Of a stretch of DNA of 64,000 nt, positions 15,989 through 24,919 are shown piece by piece. This DNA is from Streptomyces hoynatensis (lineage in GTDB: Bacteria; Actinomycetota; Actinomycetes; Streptomycetales; Streptomycetaceae), in assembly GCF_003626535.1 (NCBI RefSeq), contig NZ_RBAL01000013.1:124001-188000 (forward strand). The letters are read 5' to 3'. The position numbers and the translations under genes are program-made. Within the stretch, counting starts at the first letter, position 1, and each line of letters starts with the position of its first letter. The notes below the pieces were generated by a model. The model was not told where the DNA came from and ran no database searches. It saw only the letters and a list, made by a program, of their open reading frames with translations.

Positions 15989-17140
15989 ATGAGTAGGAAT
16001 GAATGGCTCACCATCGCAGCCACATGGATTTTTATCTTATACGCAACAGTATCCACGTCCACCCTCACCCGACACCTCTTTGGCTATATAAACACAGCAA
16101 AGCCGTGGGAAAAAAGAGCGAGAAAACCTGGAAAAACGCCAGCCCTCACCCGACGCCAGGTGGAAACCTCGACAAGGCGAGCATTGGCCGTCTTCCGATT
16201 TTACACCAGCCAGACCCCCTTCACCTATGCGAGACTGACCCATCTCCACGTCGCAGCGCTGTATGAGATTCGATGGCACGCAAGACCAGTCATAGCGGCC
16301 GTAACATTAGGCATGTCTCCCCTATTGCTCGCATCATTAATCATAGGGGACATTGACCTAAAGCTAGACTTCCGGAACGTGCTGGCAAGCACCATTACGG
16401 TCGGTGCAGTGATATACGGGGGAACGCTATTCACCATTATCCTCCTCGCATCACGTAAGTGGCGAAAACTGGGCGCGAACCTCACGGCCGTATCCACCTG
16501 CCTTCATATCGCCACCACTTGCACTGCTTATGCGCGAGGTAACGTCAGCGCGCTAACTATCGTCAAGCTTGTCGATACGCTGTGCCGTCAGGTCGCCGAC
16601 TTCACCGCCACGCACGAAGCGCTGCTGACGCCGCCCCTAGATGCCGCCGTCGGGCAGCATACAGCCGCTGTGCGGCGCGAACTGATGGAAGCCTCAGCGT
16701 GCCTACTTCGAGAAGGACCAAGCGCCCTACCTCGGCTTGTTTCGTTGATCCACACGATGATTCAACGCATAAACTCTGACCAGTGGCTTGCTCTGCTGGA
16801 TTTGGGCGACTCGTCATCGTTGCCGAACTCTCAGGGTTCTGCGGGAGACGTCGCCGAGAGCAACAAAGATGCGGGGATAGCGATGCTCACTTCCCTCCTT
16901 GCCTCCGCCGCCCTGGCAACCGCAACCACAATGGGCCTACCACTGGCCGCTGGCGTCCCTGCCGCGCTCATTCTACTCATCGGCCCCACTATTTGGTTCG
17001 GTAGCCGTCGACTCAGAAGCACACCGGAGAATCTGTTGGTCGCCGTCCGACAGTCACTTACGGAAGCCTCACAAGAACCTGCTTCCTCACCGAACTCTCA
17101 GCCAGGCGATGCTCAATCACAACTTCCACGCAGCCCTTGA
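15989..17140 (+). CDS. Hypothetical five-TM membrane protein, low G+C, element cargo
   Basis: I do not recognise this 383-residue protein. ATG 15989 has AGGGGA upstream; the frame is open further 5' but unsupported. One hydrophobic helix lies at residues about 5-25, two at about 105-160 (VIAAVTLGMSPLLLASLIIG and a second beginning ASTITVGAVIYGG), then a soluble region of about 140 residues, and two more helices at about 300-345. The C-tail is Ser/Gln/Pro-rich. The codons use many A/T third positions, unlike every neighbour, which indicates recent transfer. It sits between tRNA-Phe and the integrase, convergent with the latter, where mobile elements often carry cargo such as defence or exclusion genes. 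That role is only a positional guess. Confidence 0.75.
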   Translation: MSRNEWLTIAATWIFILYATVSTSTLTRHLFGYINTAKPWEKRARKPGKTPALTRRQVETSTRRALAVFRFYTSQTPFTYARLTHLHVAALYEIRWHARPVIAAVTLGMSPLLLASLIIGDIDLKLDFRNVLASTITVGAVIYGGTLFTIILLASRKWRKLGANLTAVSTCLHIATTCTAYARGNVSALTIVKLVDTLCRQVADFTATHEALLTPPLDAAVGQHTAAVRRELMEASACLLREGPSALPRLVSLIHTMIQRINSDQWLALLDLGDSSSLPNSQGSAGDVAESNKDAGIAMLTSLLASAALATATTMGLPLAAGVPAALILLIGPTIWFGSRRLRSTPENLLVAVRQSLTEASQEPASSPNSQPGDAQSQLPRSP

Positions 17141-17219
17141 AAGATAACTGCTCGCACGGTAACCGAGCGGCGTGGACGCAGAATAAGAGGCGACCCGCTT
17201 CAAGCACAGTCACCCTGAC

Positions 17220-17245
17220 GCCTCGGCAGTAAATACCGCCGAGGC
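17220..17245. terminator. Hairpin between cargo gene and integrase
   Basis: Eight-base arms GCCTCGGC/GCCGAGGC enclose a 10-nt AT-rich loop. It lies between two convergent genes and has no T run, so its terminator role is tentative. Confidence 0.5.
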
Positions 17246-17255
17246 ACCAAGAACT

Positions 17256-18452
17256 TCAACTGAGCCGACTCCCCAGCTTGTCCAGCCCCTTCCGCATCTC
17301 GTCCAGCGATGCATGGGCGTAGACCTTCATGGTCACTTCGATGCCGCTGTGTCCGGCGATCTGCTGGACGACGTGCGGCGGGACGCCGAGATCAAGCAGC
17401 AGCGTCACGCAGGAGTGGCGGAGATCATGGAAGCGGAGTTCGAGCCCCAGCCGCTTCCGGAGCGGGTACCAGCTCCGGCGGAGGTTGTCCGGCTCCAGCG
17501 CGGTGCCCACCCGGGAGGTGAAGACCAGCCCGGTCTCCGTCCACGTGTCGCCGGCCGCCGCCCGTTCCTGCGCCTGCCGCTCCCGGTGCTGCTCCAGCGC
17601 CTTCACCACGACCGGCGGCAGCGGCACGGTCCGGACCGATGACCGCGTCTTGGGTTTGACCAGGGTTAGCGCCCCGTTGACCCGTTGCAGCGCCCTCTCC
17701 ACGATGAGTGAACCACGGTCCAGGTCGATGGAGTCCCAGCCCAGTCCCAGCAGCTCCCCGCGCCGCATCCCCATGACGAGCGCCAGCACATACAGCGCGT
17801 GCAGCCGGTCCTTCTCGGCCTCCTTCAGCAGTAGGCGCGCCTGCCGGAGGCTGAGCCCTTTGCCCGTGTCGTAGGTGGGCGTCGGCACCTGGACGAGCTG
17901 GGCCACGTTGCGCGTGATCAGCTTCTCCCGAACGGCGTTCTGGAGCGCGTTCCGCAGCACGGCGTGAATCGACTGGACCATGCGGCGGGACAGCAGCGTC
18001 CGGCAGCACTCCCCGGCCGCGCAGCACCGCTTGCGGTCGACGTCCAGCCCGTGCTTGCAGCACTGGCACTCCGCGGCCACCTGAGCGAGCCAGGTCCGCA
18101 CCTCGGCGGCGCGAAGCGTGCGGATCTTCTTCCGCCCCAGCCCCGGAACGAGGTGGACCCGGGCAACGCTCTCGTACCCCTGGTAGGTCTTCGGCCGGCG
18201 GTTCACCTTGACCACCCGGGCCAGCCAGTAGGTCAGGTAGTCGTCCAGCTTCATGTTGGTGTCCGGCTGGGGTACGCCCTTGGCCTCCTGCGCTTGCAGC
18301 TCGGTGACCTTCTCGCGGATCTCGTCGCGGGTCTTGCCGTAGACCGAGACCCGCTTGCGGACACCGCTGGTGGTGGTCACGTAGACCCGACCGTGATAGG
18401 TCCCGTCCTTGCGGCGGGTGATGCTGCCCTCTCCGTTGGCGCGCTTGGCCAT
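17256..18452 (-). CDS. int: Tyrosine site-specific integrase
   Basis: A 398-residue phage-type integrase. The N-terminus (MAKRANGEGSITRRKDGTYH) is the AP2-like arm-binding domain, followed by a SAM-like core-binding domain at about 65-200 that contains a Cys-rich insert (CQCCKHG, KRCCAAGECC). The catalytic domain shows the first Arg in MGMRRGELLG, the box HDLRHS with His and Arg, then GHSGIEVTMKVYAH with the second His and the nucleophilic Tyr. All key residues are present, so it may be active. It begins on the last base of the excisionase stop codon, forming a xis-int pair of the actinobacterial integrative-element kind. Confidence 0.93.
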   Translation of the reverse strand: MAKRANGEGSITRRKDGTYHGRVYVTTTSGVRKRVSVYGKTRDEIREKVTELQAQEAKGVPQPDTNMKLDDYLTYWLARVVKVNRRPKTYQGYESVARVHLVPGLGRKKIRTLRAAEVRTWLAQVAAECQCCKHGLDVDRKRCCAAGECCRTLLSRRMVQSIHAVLRNALQNAVREKLITRNVAQLVQVPTPTYDTGKGLSLRQARLLLKEAEKDRLHALYVLALVMGMRRGELLGLGWDSIDLDRGSLIVERALQRVNGALTLVKPKTRSSVRTVPLPPVVVKALEQHRERQAQERAAAGDTWTETGLVFTSRVGTALEPDNLRRSWYPLRKRLGLELRFHDLRHSCVTLLLDLGVPPHVVQQIAGHSGIEVTMKVYAHASLDEMRKGLDKLGSRLS

Positions 18453-18652
18453 CAGGCGGCTTCTCCCATCTGGTTGTCGATGTACTGGCGGAGTGCTTCG
18501 GTGGGGATCCGGCGGGCGCAGCCGGCGGTGAAGCTCTTGAGCTGGTTGGTACGGAGCAGGTCGTAGACCTTGGACCGGCTGAGGCGAAGGGCGGTCATGA
18601 CTTCGGGAACGGTGAGGGCGGCGGGGGGCGGCGGGGGCGTGGCGGTGCGCAC
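18452..18652 (-). CDS. xis: Excisionase-type helix-turn-helix protein
   Basis: A 66-residue protein. After a Pro-rich start it has the excisionase/MerR-like HTH (LTVPEVMTALRLSRSKVYDLL) and the wing RRIPTEALRQYIDNQ. GTG 18652 is preceded by GGAGG at six bases. Its TGA shares a base with the integrase ATG. Such small proteins bind the attachment site and turn integrase towards excision. No gene lies within 170 bases upstream; that gap holds the iteron region. Confidence 0.85.
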   Translation of the reverse strand: MRTATPPPPPAALTVPEVMTALRLSRSKVYDLLRTNQLKSFTAGCARRIPTEALRQYIDNQMGEAA

Positions 18653-18700
18653 GGCGAACCTCCGGGTGTGGCCGGGGGGCTCTGGGCCCTTCTGAGAAGT

Positions 18701-18879
18701 CCGCTACATCCGCTACAGCGCTACATCGCAGGTCAGCGGGCGGATTTTTGTAGCGGAGGGTTCGCGTGTAGCGGCTACGCACGCTGCGGCGGGGCGTGTG
18801 CGTAGCCGCTACACGCCTCGGTGCCGCTACTGATTCAGCGGCCCTGAGCTGGGCGGTAGCGGCGTAGCGGATGTAGCGG
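18701..18879. repeat. GTAGCGG iterons with an 18-bp perfect palindrome
   Basis: The 7-mer GTAGCGG or its complement occurs nine times: 18701, 18710, 18750, 18768, 18806, 18824, 18856, 18864 and 18873. Two copies lie inside a perfect inverted repeat with 18-base arms (18765-18782 and 18798-18815) around a 15-nt loop. The last copies run into the 3' end of the DUF3631 fragment. The array lies upstream of xis-int and could bind Xis, a replication protein or a regulator. Confidence 0.85.
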
Positions 18880-19494
18880 AGTCCTGAGGTGGGGGCGGGC
18901 AGTATCGGGCCCACGCATCGGTCAGGTCGGCAGCGTGGAAGCCTTTGAGGACTCCGCCAGCGGTGCGGATGTTGCGGGAGCGGATCGGCTCGTTGTCAGC
19001 CGTCATGTACTCCCCGAGCAGCCTGGAGAGCTTGCGGTTGTCGAGCGGCCGGCCGTCCAAGTCCGCCCATGGGGCATCGTCCAGGGCATTGAGCCGGTCC
19101 AGGATGGCGATGGTGGGCAACCGGTCGATACCGATCAGGACGTGGTCGCGGAGGTCGGTGAGCAGCCGGACACCGAGGCTGCCTTTGTCGTTGGCCTGTG
19201 AGGCTTTGACCAGGGTCAGGCAGGCTTCCCGGGCGCGCTTGGGCCAGTGGCCCCCGGCGGCGTCCGCGACGGCGAGCAGGGGTTCGCACACGTCGGCCGG
19301 CCGGTCTGCCACCCCTTCGGGCATGTCTGGCCATGCCCCCATGACGAACCCGCGCGCGTGCTCTGCCCACTGCGCGAGCCGGTCACGTAGCTTGTGTCCC
19401 TCCGCCTCGTGGATGCGCGCCCGGAAGCTCTCCACCTTCTCGTTCCGTGCCCGGCGGCGCATGCGGATGATGACGGAGCGGGTCAGGATTGTTG
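18827..19494 (-). pseudogene. 3' fragment of a DUF3631 gene from the integrative element
   Basis: The last 220 or so residues match the C-terminal part of DUF3631 proteins found in actinobacterial plasmids, phages and integrative elements: TRSVIIRMRRRA, then EGHKLRDRLAQWAEH, DRPADVCEPLLAVADAAGG and LDNRKLSRLLGEY. The family normally has a preceding ATPase/primase-like part. Here the matching sequence begins abruptly at about 19494, with unrelated Gly/Pro-coding repeats upstream, so the 5' half is gone. The TAG stop lies within an iteron. The fragment shows that the element is a decayed or deleted copy. DUF3631 recognition is from memory of the family. Confidence 0.75.
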
Positions 19495-19775
19495 AAGAGG
19501 GTTCGGAAGGCGGGGAGGGCACGGATGGCCGGCCGCCGCCCCCAGGAAACGGCCGCGGCACCAGGAAACCTCGGGAAAACCCTGGAAACCCTGGCAAGCC
19601 TGGCAAGCCGCAGGAAAACCCCAGGGAGCCCCAGGGCACCCCAGGAAAGGGGAGAAGAGAAGCAAGGGGGAGGAGATGGGGGCGCGCAGCGCGGGATGCG
19701 CCTCCGCCGGAGCTGCGGCGCGCCTCCGCGGGAGCCGCGGGGCGTCTTCGCCGGAGCCGGGGGCGCGGGCGGCAG
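19495..19775. repeat. G/A-rich repetitive junction sequence
   Basis: From about 19540 to 19670 the plus strand repeats units like CCAGGAAAC, CCTGGCAAG and CCCAGGG many times, giving a low-complexity tract between the truncated DUF3631 gene and the DinB-fold gene. No gene is supported. It marks the right edge of the element remnant. Confidence 0.6.
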
Positions 19776-20393
19776 TCAGGCCGCCGGGGACCAGTCGTGG
19801 GGGCGGCCGAGGAACGCCGCCAGCCGGTCCTGCGCGTCCGCCTCGGCGGGCGCGGTCTGCACCGGGCCGAAGGGCCGGCGGCCGTCCCGTTCCCCGGCCG
19901 GGGCGAACTGGCCGGCCACGGCCTCGGCGAACCGGACCGGACCCGGCTCGGGACGCCGCTGTCCACCGGTGGCCCGGGCCAGGTCCCAGCCGTGGACGAC
20001 CGCCTCGAAGACGGGGATGGCGAGGGTGACGCGGCCGGGGAACTTCGGCCCCCAGGGCAGCTGGAACACCTCGTCGAGCTTGGTGTCGTCCGCCCAGACC
20101 GCGGACAGGTGCGCCCTGGCCGCGGCGAGCGCGGCGCCCCAGCCGTCGTCGGCGATCTGCGCGGCGGACATCATGCCCGATCCGCCCGGGGCGGTGCCCG
20201 TCTCGCCGAGTACGGCGATGCCCTCGGTCGCGGCGACGAGGTGGCTGAGCAGGTCCCGCACGGTCCACCCGGCGCAGGGGGTGGGACCGTCGAGCTGGTC
20301 CGGCCGCACGGCCGCGACCAACGCGCCGAGGTAGTCGGCGGCCTGCTCGTAGACGGGTCTTGGGTCCATGGAGGTGACGCTCGTCTCAGTCAT
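19776..20393 (-). CDS. TIGR03086-type metal-binding protein (DinB/maleylpyruvate isomerase fold)
   Basis: A 205-residue protein starting MTETSVTSMDP at ATG 20393. It has the TIGR03086 pattern: CAGWTVRDLLSHLVA near the N-terminus, where the His is a likely metal ligand, and VFEAVVHGWDLARATG, which supplies further metal ligands (His and Asp). The four-helix DinB/MDMPI fold in actinobacteria often handles mycothiol-linked reactions, but most members have no known role. A promoter TTGTCA-N16-TATATG lies immediately upstream on the minus strand, leaving almost no leader. Confidence 0.85.
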   Translation of the reverse strand: MTETSVTSMDPRPVYEQAADYLGALVAAVRPDQLDGPTPCAGWTVRDLLSHLVAATEGIAVLGETGTAPGGSGMMSAAQIADDGWGAALAAARAHLSAVWADDTKLDEVFQLPWGPKFPGRVTLAIPVFEAVVHGWDLARATGGQRRPEPGPVRFAEAVAGQFAPAGERDGRRPFGPVQTAPAEADAQDRLAAFLGRPHDWSPAA

Positions 20394-20697
20394 GGCGCGG
20401 ACCATATAGCCGCTGGCAAATGGTTGACAAGCAGTTGACAACTGATCGTTTTCCCGGCCGCACGGCCTCTCGCCACCCCCGCCCTCGTGCCCGTTCGGCA
20501 CCGGCCGCCGCCCGCTCCCTGCCCGCTCCCTGCCCGCTCCCCACCGCCCCCTCCCCCCGCCGGTGCCGGCAGACGTGCGCCCGGGGCCGCCGCGCTCCTG
20601 CCCCGCGCCCCTCCCGGCCCCCGCCCGCCGGGCCCGCGCGTCACACGCCCGGTGGAATAACGGCTCGCCGCCCGCCCCGCCGAGGTGAGACGCTTGG
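20394..20697. promoter_or_regulatory. Divergent control region of the DinB-fold gene and hrpA
   Basis: Minus-strand -10 TATATG (20403-20408) and -35 TTGTCA (20425-20430) serve the DinB-fold gene. GTTGACAA is repeated at 20423 and 20434, eleven bases apart, and AGTTGACAACT is a palindrome. The remaining 250 bases towards hrpA are C/G-rich with no gene. AGGTGAG at 20683-20689 is the hrpA ribosome site. Confidence 0.5.
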
Positions 20698-23600
20698 GTG
20701 CGTATGTCTACCCACCCCTCTCCCCCGTCTTCCCGCGCGCCGTCCCCCGGCGGCTCGCCCGCGCCGGCGCCCGGGTCACCCGGCCCCGGGGGCAATTCCG
20801 GTGCCGGCCCAGGTGACGCCACCGGCGGCCCCGCCCAGGCCACGGCACCCGTCACCGCGGCGGAGCTCGCGGCGCGGCTGCCCGCGCTCATGCTGCGGGA
20901 CGAACGGCGGCTCGGGCGGCGGCTCGACGGCGTCCGCCGCATCAGGAAGCCCGCCGCCAGGCAGCAGGCCCTCGACTCGATCGCCGAGGCCGTCGAGGCT
21001 GCCGAGCGGCGCGCCGAGCGGCGGCGCGCCGCCGTGCCGCGGATCTCCTATCCCCCGCAACTGCCGGTCAGCAACAAGAAGGACGAGATCCTGGCGGCGA
21101 TACGCGATCACCAGGTGGTGATCGTGGCGGGCGAGACCGGCTCGGGCAAGACCACCCAGCTCCCCAAGATCTGCCTGGAACTCGGCCGCGGGGTGCGCGG
21201 GCTGATCGGCCACACCCAGCCGCGGCGCCTGGCCGCCCGCACGGTGGCCCAGCGGGTGGCCGAGGAACTGGGCACGCCGCTCGGCCAGGCGGTCGGCTAC
21301 AAGGTGCGTTTCACCGACCAGGCGAGCGAGGACACCCTGGTCAAGCTGATGACCGACGGCATCCTCCTCGCCGAGATCCAGCACGACCGCGAGCTGCGGC
21401 AGTACGACACGATCATCATCGACGAGGCGCACGAGCGCAGCCTCAACATCGACTTCCTGCTCGGCTACCTCGCCCAGCTGCTGCCCCGCCGCCCCGACCT
21501 GAAGGTCGTCATCACCTCGGCGACCATCGACCCCGAGCGCTTCGCCCGGCACTTCCGCGACCGCGAGGGCCGCGACGCCCCGATCGTCGAGGTCTCCGGC
21601 CGCACCTACCCGGTGGAGGTCCGCTACCGGCCGCTGCTCGAAGAGCCGGAGGAGGACGAGGAGGAGGGTCCCGGCGCCGACCGCGACCAGATCACCGCCA
21701 TCTGCGAGGCCGTGGACGAGCTCCAGGCCGAGGGGGACGGCGACATCCTCGTCTTCCTCTCCGGCGAGCGGGAGATCAGGGACACCGCCGACGCCCTGGA
21801 GAAGCGCAGGCTGCGGCACACCGAGGTGCTGCCGCTGTACGCGCGCCTCTCGCACGGCGAGCAGCAGCGCGTGTTCCAGCCGCACCCGGGCCGCCGCGTG
21901 GTCCTCGCCACCAACGTGGCGGAGACCTCGCTGACGGTGCCTGGCATCACGTACGTGATCGATCCCGGCACCGCCCGCATCTCGCGCTACAGCCATCGCA
22001 CCAAGGTGCAGCGGCTGCCGATCGAGCCGATCTCGCAGGCCAGCGCCAACCAGCGCAAGGGCCGCTGCGGCAGGACGAGCGACGGCATCTGCATCCGGCT
22101 GTACTCGGAGGAGGACTTCCGCTCCAGGCCGGAGTTCACCGACGCCGAGATCCTGCGCACGAACCTGGCCTCGGTCATCCTCCAGATGAACGCGGCGGGC
22201 CTCGGCGACATCGAGCGCTTCCCCTTCATCGACGCGCCCGACCACCGCTCGATCAAGGCCGGCGTCCAGCTCCTGGAGGAGCTCGGCGCCCTGGCCGGCG
22301 GCCGGCTGACCGAGACCGGCCGCACGCTCTCGCAGCTGCCCGTGGACCCGCGGCTGGCCCGGATGGTGCTGGAGGCCGACCGCAACGGCTGCGTGCACGA
22401 GGTCATGGTGATCGCGGCCGCCCTCTCCATCCAGGACCCGCGCGAGCGCCCGGCCGACAAGCAGCAGCAGGCCGACGCCAAGCACCAGCGTTTCCGCGAG
22501 GGCCCCGCGGAGGAGTCCGACTTCCTCGCCTTCCTCAACCTGTGGGACCACGTGCGCGAGCGTCAGAAGGCGCTCTCCTCCTCGGCGTTCCGCCGCATGT
22601 GCCGCACCGAGTACCTCAACTACCTGCGGATACGCGAGTGGCAGGACATCCACGCGCAGCTGCGCACGGTGGCCGGCTCGCTCGGCATCGAGACGCGCCG
22701 CGGCGGCGGGGAGCGCGACCCGCAGCGGGTGCACCAGTCGCTGCTTGCCGGGCTGCTGTCCCACATCGGCCTCAAGGACACCGACAAGCACGAGTATCTG
22801 GGCGCGCGCGGCACGAAGTTCGCCGTGTTTCCCGGTTCCGCGCTGTTCCGCAAGCCGCCGCGCTGGGTGATGTCCGCGGAGCTGGTGGAGACCTCCCGGC
22901 TGTGGGCCCGCGTCAACGCCAGGATCGAGCCCGAGTGGATCGAGCCGCTGGCCGGCCACCTGGTGAAGCGTTCCTACAGCGAGCCGCACTGGGAGCAGAA
23001 GCAGGCCGCGGTGCTGGCCTACGAGCGCGTCACGCTGTACGGCGTGCCGATCGTGGCCCAGCGCAAGGTCAACTACGGCCGGATCGACCCGGAGACCTGC
23101 CGCGACCTGTTCATCCGCAACGCGCTGGTCGAGGGCGACTGGCGGACGAACCACCGCTTCTTCCACGACAACCGCAGGCTGCTCGCCGAGGTCGAGGAGC
23201 TGGAACACCGGGCCCGGCGCCGCGACATCCTGGTGGACGACGAGACGCTGTACGACTTCTACGACCGGCGCCTGCCGGAGGACATCGTCTCCGGGGCGCA
23301 CTTCGACGCCTGGTGGAAGAAGAAACGCCAGGAAGAGCCGGACCTGCTCAACTTCGAGAAGTCCATGCTCATCAACGAGCAGGCGGAGCGGGTCACCAAG
23401 GCGGACTACCCGGACCGGTGGCGGCAGGGCCCGCTCTCCCTCAAGGTGACCTACCAGTTCGAGCCGGGCGCCGACGCCGACGGGGTGACCGTGCACGTGC
23501 CGCTCCAGGTGCTGAACCAGGTCACGCCGGACGGCTTCGACTGGCAGATCCCGGGCCTGCGCGAGCAGTTGGCGACCGAACTGATCAGGTCCCTGCCGAA

Positions 23601-24858
23601 GCCGATCAGACGGCACTGCGTTCCCGCCCCCGACTTCGCCCGCCGCTTCCTGGAGGAGACGGCGGAGCCGACGCCGGAGCCGCTGCACGTGGCGCTCGCC
23701 CGCGCCCTCACCCGGATGACGGGGGTGCCGGTGGCGCCCGAGGACTTCGACACCGACCGCATCCCGGGCCACCTGCGGATCACCTTCCGCGTGGTCGACG
23801 AGCGCGGGCGCCGGCTGGCGTCGGGACCGCGGGCCCCCAAGGAGCCCAAGGGCCGGCGCCCCGGCGCCGGCCGCGGCGAACCGGCCGCGGACGCCCGGGA
23901 GTTCGAGAGCAAGGACCTGTCCGCGCTCAAGGAGCGGCTGCGCCCCAGGACGCGGGAGTCCCTGGAGGGCGCCTTCGCCGCCACGGCGAAGGGCCTCACC
24001 TCCTGGACGATCGGCAGCCTGCCGCGGACCTTCGAGACCCGCCGCGGCGGGCAGCCGGTGAAGGCGTACCCGGCGCTGGTCGACGAGGGGGCCACGGTGG
24101 CCGTGCGGCTCTTCGACACCGCGGAGGAGCAGCGGCGCGCGATGGCCCGCGGCACCCGCCGCCTGCTGCTGCTCAACCTCCCTTCCGACCCGGCCAAGTT
24201 CGCCCTGCGGCAGCTGGACAACGCGGGGAAGCTCGCGCTCTCCGCCAACCCGCACGGCAGCGTCGCGGCCCTCTTCGACGACTGCGTCGCCGCGGCGGCC
24301 GACCAGCTGATCGCGGCCCACGGCGGGCCCGCCTGGGACGAGGAGGGCTTCACCAAGCTCTTCGACGCGGTGCGCGCCGACGTCGTCGACCTGACCCTGC
24401 GGATCGTGCGGCAGGTGCGGGAGGTGCTCGCCGCCTGGCAGGCGTGCGAGCGGCGGCTGCGCACGCTCGGCAGCCCGGTGCTGGCCCCGGCGGTGGCCGA
24501 TGTCCGCACGCAGCTGGGCGAGTTGGTGGGCCCGGGATTCGTCTCGGGGCACGGCGCCCGGCGGCTGCCCGACCTGCTGCGCTACCTGATGGCCGCCGAC
24601 CGCAGGCTCCAGCAGCTGCCGCACCAGGCCGAGCGCGACCGGGCGCGGATGGCGAAGATCCACGAGATGCGGGACGAATACGCCTGGCTGCTCGAACAGT
24701 TCCCGCCGGGCAGGCCGGTGCCGCCGCAGGCGGAGGAGATCCGCTGGATGATCGAGGAGCTGCGGGTCAGCTACTTCGCGCACGCCCTGGGCACCGCGTA
24801 TCCGATCTCCGACAAGCGCATCGTGAAGGCGGTGGACGCCCTGGCGCCCGCGCGCTGA
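20698..24858 (+). CDS. hrpA: ATP-dependent RNA helicase HrpA
   Basis: A 1386-residue DEAH-box helicase. Residues about 1-85 are a Pro/Gly-rich tail absent from E. coli HrpA. Walker A GETGSGKTTQ lies near 145, DEAH (IIDEAHERS) near 240, the SAT motif (VVITSATIDPERF) near 272, and motif VI (QRKGRCGRTSDG) near 450, followed by helicase-associated and OB-fold parts and the long C-terminal DUF3418 region. GTG 20698 is favoured by RBS spacing over ATG 20704. HrpA acts on mRNA and stalled ribosomes in the cytoplasm. Gene order hrpA - tRNA-Asp - bldC follows the usual Streptomyces arrangement. Confidence 0.95.
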   Translation: MRMSTHPSPPSSRAPSPGGSPAPAPGSPGPGGNSGAGPGDATGGPAQATAPVTAAELAARLPALMLRDERRLGRRLDGVRRIRKPAARQQALDSIAEAVEAAERRAERRRAAVPRISYPPQLPVSNKKDEILAAIRDHQVVIVAGETGSGKTTQLPKICLELGRGVRGLIGHTQPRRLAARTVAQRVAEELGTPLGQAVGYKVRFTDQASEDTLVKLMTDGILLAEIQHDRELRQYDTIIIDEAHERSLNIDFLLGYLAQLLPRRPDLKVVITSATIDPERFARHFRDREGRDAPIVEVSGRTYPVEVRYRPLLEEPEEDEEEGPGADRDQITAICEAVDELQAEGDGDILVFLSGEREIRDTADALEKRRLRHTEVLPLYARLSHGEQQRVFQPHPGRRVVLATNVAETSLTVPGITYVIDPGTARISRYSHRTKVQRLPIEPISQASANQRKGRCGRTSDGICIRLYSEEDFRSRPEFTDAEILRTNLASVILQMNAAGLGDIERFPFIDAPDHRSIKAGVQLLEELGALAGGRLTETGRTLSQLPVDPRLARMVLEADRNGCVHEVMVIAAALSIQDPRERPADKQQQADAKHQRFREGPAEESDFLAFLNLWDHVRERQKALSSSAFRRMCRTEYLNYLRIREWQDIHAQLRTVAGSLGIETRRGGGERDPQRVHQSLLAGLLSHIGLKDTDKHEYLGARGTKFAVFPGSALFRKPPRWVMSAELVETSRLWARVNARIEPEWIEPLAGHLVKRSYSEPHWEQKQAAVLAYERVTLYGVPIVAQRKVNYGRIDPETCRDLFIRNALVEGDWRTNHRFFHDNRRLLAEVEELEHRARRRDILVDDETLYDFYDRRLPEDIVSGAHFDAWWKKKRQEEPDLLNFEKSMLINEQAERVTKADYPDRWRQGPLSLKVTYQFEPGADADGVTVHVPLQVLNQVTPDGFDWQIPGLREQLATELIRSLPKPIRRHCVPAPDFARRFLEETAEPTPEPLHVALARALTRMTGVPVAPEDFDTDRIPGHLRITFRVVDERGRRLASGPRAPKEPKGRRPGAGRGEPAADAREFESKDLSALKERLRPRTRESLEGAFAATAKGLTSWTIGSLPRTFETRRGGQPVKAYPALVDEGATVAVRLFDTAEEQRRAMARGTRRLLLLNLPSDPAKFALRQLDNAGKLALSANPHGSVAALFDDCVAAAADQLIAAHGGPAWDEEGFTKLFDAVRADVVDLTLRIVRQVREVLAAWQACERRLRTLGSPVLAPAVADVRTQLGELVGPGFVSGHGARRLPDLLRYLMAADRRLQQLPHQAERDRARMAKIHEMRDEYAWLLEQFPPGRPVPPQAEEIRWMIEELRVSYFAHALGTAYPISDKRIVKAVDALAPAR

Positions 24859-24874
24859 CGTGCGCCGGGGGCGA

Positions 24875-24905
24875 TTGGCTACGCGCCCCCGGGCTGGGGT
24901 AGAGT
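24875..24905 (+). promoter_or_regulatory. Promoter of second tRNA-Asp
   Basis: TTGGCT (24875-24880) and TAGAGT (24900-24905) are separated by 19 bases; the tRNA begins 15 bases downstream. The same TAGAGT box precedes tRNA-Gly at 37995. Confidence 0.5.
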
Positions 24906-24919
24906 CACGCTCGCAGCCT

